Source: Rhodoluna sp. (GTDB lineage Bacteria > Actinomycetota > Actinomycetes > Actinomycetales > Microbacteriaceae). Taken from it: a DNA stretch of 5,250 nucleotides. The position numbers and the translations under genes are program-made. The notes beneath the pieces are model-generated. The model searched no databases. It saw nothing but the letters and a program-made list of their open reading frames with translations, and was not told the origin of the DNA. Location: assembly GCA_023260375.1 (NCBI GenBank), contig JALQVK010000173.1, forward strand, positions 1-5,250, in the 5' to 3' direction. Below, in pieces: positions 1-5,250 of this stretch. Within the stretch, counting starts at the first letter, position 1, and every line of letters starts with the position of its first letter.

Positions 1-935
1 AGGCGCAAAGTGTTCTTCGATGATCCGGTAACCAGCGAAACGGCATACTTACCCAGCGGCGTTACAGCTACGTCAGCAAAGTACGAGTAGCCGTTGGCAC
101 CAGCGGGCAAGGTAAGTGTGGCAAATGAACCGTCACTGACCCAATCGGCGGTGGCCGAAGCGCGGTGGTATTTGAAAAGTTTGAACTGTGTTTCAGCCGG
201 GTAACCATTCGCTGAATCGCGGCTCACGTTCACCAACAGAAGCTGCGCTCCGCTGGCATCGGTGGCAATCTCGGTCTCGCCCATACTCAGGGCGCAAGAG
301 TCGTAGTAGCTACGACGAACGGTGCAGGCAGAAAAGTCGGCTGGGGTGAAATCGTGAGCGACCTTGGTGACCCAACCACCTGAAGGGTTGGCTTCACTGA
401 AACTGCTGGCGCTGATGGTCATGGCTCGGTTCGATGCCGAACGGTTGGTGGTGAAGGTGACCGTAGTGCCGTTGGTGGAACCCGACAAACGCATGGCGCC
501 GAGCAATGAGAATGATGAATCTGCTACCGCACTCGCCCAAGTGCCCGCGACGGAGCTGGAATAAACAGTCAGGTTTACATCGCCAGTTGAATAACCGACA
601 TAAACGGTTCCGGAATTAGAAACCTCGACGTCGAACGCGCTCCACCAGTCGTATTCGTTGGTGAACAAGGTTTCGGTTTGACCCCAGACACCGTCTCGCA
701 TCACGCGGACATTCAAACTGTGGGAGTCTGCGTTTAAACGGGTGAGCCACGCTACAGCCTTAACGCTTCCGTTGACTGCCACCTTCGGGTCATTGGCAAC
801 ACCGACCCACTTGTTAGTAGAAGTAGTACTCCAGATCGTTGTGGTGCTAGCAACCGCGTTGGCTGGGAGAGTTGAGGTCAAAAGCGCCGAAGCAATTAGA
901 ACGAGTGAAGCCCCCAGGCGAAAAGTTAGTTTCAT
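1..935 (-). CDS. Secreted beta-propeller-like protein, N-terminal part (runs off left edge)
   Basis: The reverse strand is open from ATG at 935-933 to the window edge: 311 codons plus two bases, no stop. The start is set by a classic signal peptide: MKLTFR, a hydrophobic stretch (residues 8-19) and a P-A-N-A cleavage motif at residues 24-27, so the mature protein would begin at V28. The mature part is rich in Ser, Thr, Val, Gly and Trp. It shows about five diverged units of 40-50 residues (around 50-90, 100-137, 143-192, 219-270 and 284 onward). Each has a V-x-V strand, a G-x-V-x-V/A-x-W/Y type strand, then a G-x-W or W-containing strand, as in blades of sialidase/WD-type propellers. C204 and C214 could form a disulfide. 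No catalytic motif is visible, so function is unknown; a binding or surface role is a guess. No clear Shine-Dalgarno precedes the ATG, so the mRNA may be leaderless or weakly initiated. It is divergent from the large secreted protein at 1045. I am confident it is a real exported protein, less so of the fold. Confidence 0.85.
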   Translation of the reverse strand, partial: MKLTFRLGASLVLIASALLTSTLPANAVASTTTIWSTTSTNKWVGVANDPKVAVNGSVKAVAWLTRLNADSHSLNVRVMRDGVWGQTETLFTNEYDWWSAFDVEVSNSGTVYVGYSTGDVNLTVYSSSVAGTWASAVADSSFSLLGAMRLSGSTNGTTVTFTTNRSASNRAMTISASSFSEANPSGGWVTKVAHDFTPADFSACTVRRSYYDSCALSMGETEIATDASGAQLLLVNVSRDSANGYPAETQFKLFKYHRASATADWVSDGSFATLTLPAGANGYSYFADVAVTPLGKYAVSLVTGSSKNTLR

Positions 936-1044
936 TGGTTCAGGCTACCGCTTAAATCAGGATGCAATTATTCGCTATGCGGAACTAAAAAGGCGAGAAT
1001 TGGAGGGCCTGGTGAAAACCACCACGCATCAATTGGAGAAATTC
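936..1044. promoter_or_regulatory. Divergent intergenic region between two secreted-protein genes
   Basis: This 109-bp gap must hold the promoters of both the minus-strand propeller-like gene and the plus-strand repeat protein, because they start facing away from each other. I see AT-rich stretches around 946-990 but no convincing -35/-10 pair on either strand. The right third carries the ribosome binding sites of the plus gene. The minus gene has no evident purine-rich site in its last 15 bases. No clear palindromic operator is visible. Confidence 0.45.
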
Positions 1045-1047
1045 ATG
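998..1047 (+). promoter_or_regulatory. Duplicated ribosome binding site with two in-frame start codons
   Basis: AATTGGAG occurs at 998-1005 and again at 1031-1038, exactly 33 bases apart. Each copy is followed at the same distance by a possible start codon and AAA: GTGAAA at 1012 and ATGAAA at 1045. The two starts are in the same frame, 11 codons apart. I chose ATG at 1045 because it gives a compact 27-residue signal peptide. GTG at 1012 also has a strong GGAGGG site and would add a longer polar N-region. Both starts may be used. Confidence 0.5.
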
Positions 1048-3687
1048 AAACGCGTCATAGCCGCAGCCACAACCATGCTGCTCACCTTCGCAGGTCTAGT
1101 AGCGATGTCTTCCCCCGCAAACGCTAACCCGACAAGCCTGGCCGATGTTTACAGCTATGAAGGCGGCACAATCACAACCTATGTTGGGGAGCCAGTTAAC
1201 TGGGACTGGATGAGTTGCGGCGGACAAGATGCCTCGCAGCTATGGTTCGATTCGGGCACTCTGCCGACGGGGCTTTCATGGGATAACGGTGTCGACTACA
1301 CGTCCACCCCAACCGGCGCCGTTACTGGGACTCCAACTGAGGTTGGAAGCTGGACTCTCAGCGGTCTTCACTGCAATTACTCCATAGGTCCGCGTTCCGA
1401 TAATGTTGGCGGAGGAAGTTGGAACAACGGTCACGTTACCGTCCAGGTGGTACTCCCTCCAAGCCCGACACCAATCATCACAATCACAAACTATGCAAAT
1501 GCTAACTGCGACTACGAGATCGATGTTCGTTTGCCAGAGGCCTACGCTCCGGGTTCCGCAAAGTTGAGTTTGACCAACGGAACATCTACAGGTGAATACA
1601 TCCTCTACGACTTCCTCGCCATCAATGCAAACAACGCCATCGGCGGCTCACTTTTCGACAACAGCGTCATCGCACAATACGCTCACACGGTAGTAACCGA
1701 ACCAACATTCCAGTGCGGAGACACGATCACCGCAACCATCTCCTACACAGCCGTTGGAAAAGCCGAAGCAAGTGCTAGTGCCACCGAAACCATTAATCAA
1801 CCGCCCTCACCTGCACCATCGATTACCGTAACTAACGTCGACGACAACCAGTGCAATGTTTCAATCCGTGGCCTCATTGGAGTGGCTCCAAAGTCGGGTA
1901 CAGCCAAGTTGGTTATCAGCACCGACGCCAGCGAAGTAACCGTGACATTGGTTGATTACACTCCCCAGTACGAATACAACCTAAATCTTTCGATGTACGG
2001 ACTAGAAGCTGCCCTGACCGCCAGCCCGCTGGTAGCCAGCACGGCTCTCACCCGCGGCATCCGATACCCCGGCTGTGAACAAACCATGGACTTCACCCTT
2101 TCCTATGTTCAGGAAGGGCATGCCAAAGCATCGGCCAGCCAAACCGGTTTGGCCGTCAGCCGCCTTGGCGACGTTCCTGGGGTAACACTTGCAGTTACTC
2201 CTAGAGACAATGACCTCTGTGAGCTCGACATCACTGGAACCTTCGCCACACAAGAACTGGCTAACTCGGTGAAACTAAGCATCGAATCGCAGAACGAATC
2301 GCGAGAAATCACACTAATCAACTACATGCCGGGTCAGCAGATCTCACTGACCTGGTCGCCTGACAACGCCGACAGCACCAACGACCCTCACATTGGAAGC
2401 AACACTGGGGCTGGCCCCGGACACATGCACTGTGGCGAGCCGTTGGGTTTCACGCTAAGTTACTTTGACCTTGTCGATGACAGTTATTACAGCTCTCAGA
2501 CGATTAACTTAACCCCGACCTATCCTCCCGAAATGCCGAAGTACCTAACGCTCACTAGCCTCAATGACGAATACTGCAACATTCGGGTAACTGCGGCAGC
2601 GCCATTCATGGCAGACCAAGGTTCTGTGCACCTCACCTTCGCCAAGAACGAGGGTGAGACTGTCAATTACCAACTTCGCGACTACTACCCTGGTGAACTG
2701 ATCGACTTCACAATCTCAACAACTGATTGGCGTTTTGATCTGAACCATAACGTGGTTTCGAAAGTCAGAACAAACGACTACAGCCCTAAATGTGGCGAAT
2801 ACGTAAGCGCACAACTGTCTTGGTCGTTTATGGATAACTGGATGAACAGTGAGTTTCAAACCGTTTACGCAAGCCAGTCGTTCCCGTGGCCGACGACTTC
2901 GGTGACGCCGGTCGGCGGGCAAAACTGTCTGGTTGCCGTGACTGTGTTGATTCCACGCCCTGGAAACGAGGTCAACGAACTTCGAGTTGGCGATGAAGGT
3001 GGCTACGTAGTTCTCCAGCTCAAAGACATCCCGGTGACTCCGTTCACGGTTCTTGTTCCACTGTCGGATATGGCATCGACCCGCGATAGCCACATATTGG
3101 GAACCCCGGTAGTTCTAGGCACCTACCACTGTGGAAGTACCGTGTCCGCCCAGGTTTCCACGAAAAACGAAGGTGAAAGCGTCTTTGACTCAATGCCGCC
3201 GCTGGACCCACCAACAAGCTATTCAGTCTGCAACTTGGGAAGATTCCACCATAACGGTAACTGCGTACCAGCGCCAATTGGTTCATTCGTGAACACCTTG
3301 GATGCCAACGAGGCAACCAGCTGCCCACGCGAATTCACCACCGCATTCACCGGTTCCACATCGCCAAACGATTGCTACAAGCCGGTTGCTCAAATTGTTA
3401 AGGGGCTCAAAGCGCCAAAGGCAATGAAGTTCAAGGCAGCCATTGGCCTACCGGTTCTCACTAACAGTGGAGGCTATGCCCGAGTCACGGCAGCCGGGCC
3501 TTGCACAGTTGAAATTGTTCAAGCCGGTGGAAAGGTTGCTGGCAAGAAGGTCAAGGTTCAGACTGCGGCAATCAAGGCTGGTACGGCGGCAGGAAACTGC
3601 GTTTTGACATTTGAAGGAGTGGGTTCGATGCCGTTCACGGCACTTAGCCAAACCGTGACAATCAAGGTCAACAAAAAGGGTAAATAG
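1045..3687 (+). CDS. Large secreted protein with five cysteine-paired Ig-like repeats
   Basis: From ATG at 1045 the protein has 880 residues. Residues 1-27 are a signal peptide (MKRVIAAATT, hydrophobic core, P-A-N-A at 24-27). Residues about 36-136 resemble a putative-Ig (He_PIG-type) domain, with L-P-T-G-L-S-W near 73 and V-T-G-T-P-T-E-V-G-S-W near 93, plus a C58/C110 pair. Residues about 143-712 are five diverged repeats with cysteine pairs C155/C224, C270/C344, C392/C463, C511/C583 and C628/C696. Residues 729-777 hold four cysteines (C-N-L-G-R-F, N-C-V-P-A-P-I-G-S-F, G-S-T-S-P-N-D-C), like EGF or ephrin-receptor-type Cys modules. The basic C-terminal domain (about 782-880) has C820/C852 and resembles an actinobacterial Ig-like domain with A-G-x-C-x-L-T. 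No LPxTG motif and no terminal membrane helix are present, so it is probably released or held non-covalently. Ligand and function are unknown; adhesion or surface display is inference. The open frame continues back to 742, but that part is antisense to the neighbouring gene and is not included. Confidence 0.9.
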   Translation: MKRVIAAATTMLLTFAGLVAMSSPANANPTSLADVYSYEGGTITTYVGEPVNWDWMSCGGQDASQLWFDSGTLPTGLSWDNGVDYTSTPTGAVTGTPTEVGSWTLSGLHCNYSIGPRSDNVGGGSWNNGHVTVQVVLPPSPTPIITITNYANANCDYEIDVRLPEAYAPGSAKLSLTNGTSTGEYILYDFLAINANNAIGGSLFDNSVIAQYAHTVVTEPTFQCGDTITATISYTAVGKAEASASATETINQPPSPAPSITVTNVDDNQCNVSIRGLIGVAPKSGTAKLVISTDASEVTVTLVDYTPQYEYNLNLSMYGLEAALTASPLVASTALTRGIRYPGCEQTMDFTLSYVQEGHAKASASQTGLAVSRLGDVPGVTLAVTPRDNDLCELDITGTFATQELANSVKLSIESQNESREITLINYMPGQQISLTWSPDNADSTNDPHIGSNTGAGPGHMHCGEPLGFTLSYFDLVDDSYYSSQTINLTPTYPPEMPKYLTLTSLNDEYCNIRVTAAAPFMADQGSVHLTFAKNEGETVNYQLRDYYPGELIDFTISTTDWRFDLNHNVVSKVRTNDYSPKCGEYVSAQLSWSFMDNWMNSEFQTVYASQSFPWPTTSVTPVGGQNCLVAVTVLIPRPGNEVNELRVGDEGGYVVLQLKDIPVTPFTVLVPLSDMASTRDSHILGTPVVLGTYHCGSTVSAQVSTKNEGESVFDSMPPLDPPTSYSVCNLGRFHHNGNCVPAPIGSFVNTLDANEATSCPREFTTAFTGSTSPNDCYKPVAQIVKGLKAPKAMKFKAAIGLPVLTNSGGYARVTAAGPCTVEIVQAGGKVAGKKVKVQTAAIKAGTAAGNCVLTFEGVGSMPFTALSQTVTIKVNKKGK
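1471..3180 (+). repeat. Five protein-level repeats (~118 aa) within the large secreted protein
   Basis: Each unit begins with a short I/L-T-V-T-like strand, then a polar stretch with the first cysteine (N-C-D-Y-E-I, Q-C-N-V-S-I, L-C-E-L-D-I, Y-C-N-I-R-V, N-C-L-V-A-V). It continues with an S/N-x-K-L-x-I-type strand and a Y-x-P-x-like turn, and ends in the second cysteine followed by a beta strand (Q-C-G-D-T-I-T-A-T-I-S-Y in unit 1, H-C-G-S-T-V-S-A-Q-V-S in unit 5). First-cysteine spacings are 115, 122, 119 and 117 residues; cysteines within a unit are 68-74 apart. The DNA copies are too diverged to be recent tandem duplications. Confidence 0.8.
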
Positions 3688-3689
3688 CC

Positions 3690-4058
3690 TTAGTCGTAGT
3701 TCGGATAGAAGCGAAGGGTGAACCAGAGCTCCTTACCGGCAGCGACTTGTTCCTTGATCCAGTCTTTGGGTTCGGCGCGGCCCATGCCCTTCTTCTTGGT
3801 TAGCTCGAAGTCGCAGTCTTGAAGAATCTGGCACATCATGTCTTCGCGAACTAAGAACGTGTGATAACCCTCTTCTTCACCGATGGAGAACTTCTTGCCC
3901 CTGGACTAGCAAGCGATACAGTGTTTATCCTCGTTGACTAGCGATGGGTCATAGTGCTTTCGAAATGCCGCTATCGCAGCATTGTAGTTCTCGTATCCCC
4001 AAGCGGTTCCCTTGATGTTGGCACCATAAATTTCTACGTGGTCATCTAGTCCGGCCAT
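3690..4058 (-). pseudogene. Unrecognised small cytoplasmic protein, split by an in-frame TAG
   Basis: Reading the reverse strand from ATG at 4058, a strong AAGGGG ribosome site lies five bases upstream (4064-4069). The frame gives 50 codons starting MAGLDDHVEIYG and ending in H-C-I-A-C, then TAG at 3906-3908. The same frame then stays open for another 71 codons to TAA at 3690-3692, ending F-Y-P-N-Y-D. The second part looks coding (charged, mixed amphipathic, C/G-favoured third positions) and contains no ATG until M74-M75, where no good ribosome site is seen. The simplest reading is one 122-residue protein broken by a nonsense change (for instance CAG, AAG or TGG to TAG), a sequencing error, or readthrough. 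Cysteines fall as C47-x2-C50 and C76-x5-C82, a possible metal site or redox pair that the stop separates. No family is recognised, and there is no signal peptide or membrane segment. It follows the HD-domain gene by 31 bases and is probably cotranscribed with it. Confidence 0.65.
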
Positions 4059-4063
4059 GTTTA

Positions 4064-4069
4064 CCCCTT
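4064..4069 (-). promoter_or_regulatory. Ribosome binding site of the TAG-interrupted gene
   Basis: On the minus strand this reads AAGGGG, five bases before the ATG at 4058. It resembles the AGGGGA site of the upstream HD gene. A good site here argues that the frame is, or was until recently, translated. Confidence 0.6.
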
Positions 4070-4089
4070 ATCTGTTTTGTTTTTAGGTC

Positions 4090-4656
4090 TTATCCCTCGT
4101 CTTCACAGGCGTCATCTTCGACGTCTTGAAGTTCAATGTCGTAGTCGATTGCCGACTGAAGCCAGGCGGCTTCGTCTTCATCCATTTCGATGATTTCAAG
4201 GGCGTGCTCATACTTGGCACCTAGTCGATTCGCGGTTTCGATATCTAGGTGCTTTACGCGACGTTTGTTTAGGTTATCGGCGATGTCGGCAAGTTTCACA
4301 AGCCGGGCTAGCGGGTTGGCCTGGATAGCTGCGTAATAGTCGTCGTCCGGAACGGACTTGCTTCTGGTGAGAAGCTGCACAAGTTCAATCGAGCGTGGTG
4401 TGAAGTTCTGGCTAAGTAGATCTTGAACCGTGAAACGTTCGCTTCCATTCTTCCCGGAATCTTCAATGACGTCGTGAAGGAGGGCTGCCACCTCAAGATC
4501 TTCCCGGGTGGTGGGGTCAAGTTTTTTGAAATTCGGGTTAGCTAAAAGGTTCCGATGAACTCTTTTTGGGTGGTCGATGTAGTTCTTACCGAGCTTGTCG
4601 GTTTGGCCTTTGTGGGCTTTGGTGGCAATCTCAAGTGCCAATTGAACTCTGTTCAT
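4090..4656 (-). CDS. HD-domain protein of the SpoT/MESH1-type (p)ppGpp hydrolase family
   Basis: A complete 188-residue protein starting at ATG 4656, with AGGGGA (4661-4666) four bases upstream. Features of the HD_4 (RelA/SpoT/MESH1) hydrolase fold are visible in order: A-H-K-G-Q at 14-18, Y-I-D-H-P at 26-30 (metal ligand H29), A-L-L-H-D-V-I-E-D at 58-66 with the H61-D62 pair and E65-D66 catalytic pair, and V-K-L-A-D-I-A-D-N at 120-128 with D124 and N128. All ligands expected to hold the Mn ion are present, so hydrolysis of ppGpp or a related nucleotide is plausible. There is no synthetase or TGS domain. The usual basic R-K around residues 19-20 reads T-D-K, which may alter base recognition. 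The C-terminus (about 157-188) is strongly acidic. It lies 31 bases upstream of the interrupted small gene and is divergent from the UPF0114 gene. It could be a small alarmone hydrolase, an antitoxin-type hydrolase, or act on another nucleotide such as NADPH. Confidence 0.88.
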   Translation of the reverse strand: MNRVQLALEIATKAHKGQTDKLGKNYIDHPKRVHRNLLANPNFKKLDPTTREDLEVAALLHDVIEDSGKNGSERFTVQDLLSQNFTPRSIELVQLLTRSKSVPDDDYYAAIQANPLARLVKLADIADNLNKRRVKHLDIETANRLGAKYEHALEIIEMDEDEAAWLQSAIDYDIELQDVEDDACEDEG

Positions 4657-4737
4657 TTGTTCCCCTAACTAACAAGTTCATTGTCTCTGTAGGTTGCGAC
4701 ATTTTGGCTAGGCTATTGGTGAAACCTAAGGAGAGAA
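4657..4737. promoter_or_regulatory. Divergent intergenic region, HD gene / UPF0114 gene
   Basis: This 81-bp gap separates the minus-strand HD gene from the plus-strand membrane-protein gene and must carry both promoters. On the plus strand TAGGCT (4709-4714) fits an actinobacterial TAnnnT -10 box and would give a short leader, but no good -35 accompanies it. No convincing promoter is seen for the minus strand. Ribosome sites lie at both edges: AGGGGA (minus, 4661-4666) and AAGGAG (plus, 4728-4733). Confidence 0.4.
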
Positions 4738-5124
4738 ATGTCTAAACGAATTTCGTCAAAGTTTGAGAACGTTTTGTTCTGGAGCCGTTGGCTGCTTAGC
4801 CCGTTGTATCTGGGGCTCGTCCTAGTTTTGCTTTTGGTGATCGTAAAGTTCGGTCAGCACTTCTGGGTGTTGGTCGAAAACATGTTGGCCGGTCACGAAA
4901 CCTCATTCACTACCGACCTCTTGGCGCTTCTTGACCTCGTGCTTTTGTCGAACCTGATCTTGATAATCGTGTTCGCCGGCTACGAGAATTTCGTGTCGCG
5001 CATCGACGCAGCTCACTCATCGGTCGACCGCCCGCACTGGATGGGAACCATCGACTTCTCCGGTCTAAAGATCAAACTGATCGGTTCGCTGGTTGCCATC
5101 TCGGTTATCGAACTTTTGAAAGAC
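4738..5124 (+). CDS. yqhA: UPF0114 (YqhA-type) inner-membrane protein, C-terminus lost
   Basis: ATG at 4738 is preceded by AAGGAG at 4728-4733. The first 129 residues match the UPF0114/YqhA pattern: F-E-N-V-L-F-W-S-R-W-L-L-S-P at 9-22, a membrane helix about 18-38, a second helix about 61-80 containing L-L-D-L-V-L-L, the signature F-A-G-Y-E-N-F-V-S at 79-87, W-M-G-T-I-D at 101-106, and G-S-L-V-A-I-S-V-I-E-L-L-K at 116-128. E. coli YqhA is about 164 residues, so some 35 residues with the last membrane helix should follow. Instead the sequence turns AT-rich at about 5125 and no YqhA-like C-terminus is seen, although the frame stays open to 5250. The family's role is not firmly established; it is a small multi-pass membrane protein. 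Treat it as a partial gene cut by a breakpoint or contig artefact. Confidence 0.85.
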
Positions 5125-5250
5125 TTAATTTTTTGCATGATTTTATTTTATCACTATGTTCAATATAAACAACAAAATAAGAAACAATATAAGACTTTCT
5201 TAATTACTTATAATATTTGGTGTTATAAAGCTATTAATCATAATAAATAT
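5125..5250. other. AT-rich tail of foreign composition (possible chimeric junction)
   Basis: By hand count 21 of 126 bases are G or C (about 17%), against roughly half in the adjoining gene. The change falls inside the UPF0114 coding frame, just after codon 129. The frame in phase with that gene stays open to the window end (42 codons, low-complexity Tyr/Lys/Asn/Ile/Gln), while the other five frames contain stops. No recognisable domain, terminal inverted repeat, tRNA end or attachment site is visible. The likeliest explanation is a misjoined contig end; an insertion of AT-rich mobile DNA is possible. Confidence 0.7.

Noticed and set aside
364..564. 66-codon plus-strand frame
   Set aside because: It lies wholly inside the minus-strand propeller-like gene, has no ribosome site and shows no domain; it is a shadow frame.
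742..1044. N-terminal extension of the large open frame back to ATG 742
   Set aside because: It overlaps the signal peptide and start of the minus-strand secreted gene in antisense, has no ribosome site at 742, and would bury the signal peptide that begins at 1045.
1471..3180. DNA-level tandem repeat or recent duplication
   Set aside because: Only protein-level framework residues are shared; I see no long identical DNA blocks between units.
2002..3651. Several 67-125 codon minus-strand frames opposite the large secreted protein
   Set aside because: All are antisense to a well-supported coding frame, lack ribosome sites and have compositions typical of shadow translation.
3600..3687. Cell-wall sorting signal or C-terminal membrane anchor on the large secreted protein
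   Set aside because: There is no LPxTG-like motif or hydrophobic helix; the protein ends in a basic N-K-K-G-K.
3690..3839. Independent 49-aa gene starting at M74 (ATG 3839)
   Set aside because: No clear ribosome site precedes it, and 22 coding-like codons in the same frame lie between the TAG and this ATG.
3906..3908. TAG read as pyrrolysine or as a recoded stop used genome-wide
   Set aside because: The large secreted protein ends in TAG at 3685-3687, so TAG appears to be a normal stop here. No tRNA or pyrrolysine gene is visible, and selenocysteine uses TGA.
4308..4520. 70-codon minus-strand frame inside the HD gene
   Set aside because: It is an alternative frame within a gene whose own frame keeps all the family motifs.
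5156..5203. 15-codon plus-strand frame in the AT-rich tail
   Set aside because: Too short, without a ribosome site, and expected by chance in AT-rich DNA.
5125..5250. Tail as a divergent but genuine UPF0114 C-terminus
   Set aside because: The residues are low-complexity Tyr/Lys/Asn/Gln without the expected last helix motifs, and base composition changes abruptly.

Overview
The window looks like chromosomal DNA of an actinobacterium of moderate GC content, roughly half G+C by eye. This is an inference from the two Ala-rich signal peptides, the secreted Ig-like/Cys-rich repeat architecture and the style of the ribosome binding sites. A small-genome member of the Microbacteriaceae (freshwater or marine 'Luna/Aquiluna'-like) would fit, but nothing here fixes the genus. 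The last ~126 bases are very different (about 17% GC by hand count) and probably do not belong to the same genome context.

Layout. Positions 1-935 (minus strand) hold the first 311 codons of a secreted, propeller-like protein that runs off the left edge. A 109-bp divergent intergenic region follows. Positions 1045-3687 (plus) encode an 880-residue secreted protein with an N-terminal putative-Ig domain, five diverged ~118-residue repeats each carrying one cysteine pair, a short Cys-rich EGF/ephrin-receptor-like segment and a basic C-terminal domain. Two bases after its stop, the convergent minus-strand frame 4058-3690 begins its own stop codon. That frame is 122 sense-like codons interrupted by one in-frame TAG after codon 50. 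Just upstream of it in the same direction is a complete 188-aa HD-domain protein of the SpoT/MESH1 (p)ppGpp hydrolase type (4656-4090). These two minus-strand genes look like a small operon. Divergent from it, at 4738, starts a UPF0114 (YqhA-type) membrane protein whose recognisable sequence stops abruptly near 5124, where the AT-rich tail begins.

How the parts relate. The two secreted proteins share a divergent promoter region and have near-identical signal-peptide ends, so they may both be envelope or extracellular proteins. The HD protein probably acts on a nucleotide or alarmone. Its downstream partner is unrecognised and apparently broken. No tRNA, rRNA, CRISPR array, insertion sequence or transposase is visible.

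The points most worth checking are the in-frame TAG at 3906-3908, the composition breakpoint near 5125, and the cysteine-paired repeat protein.
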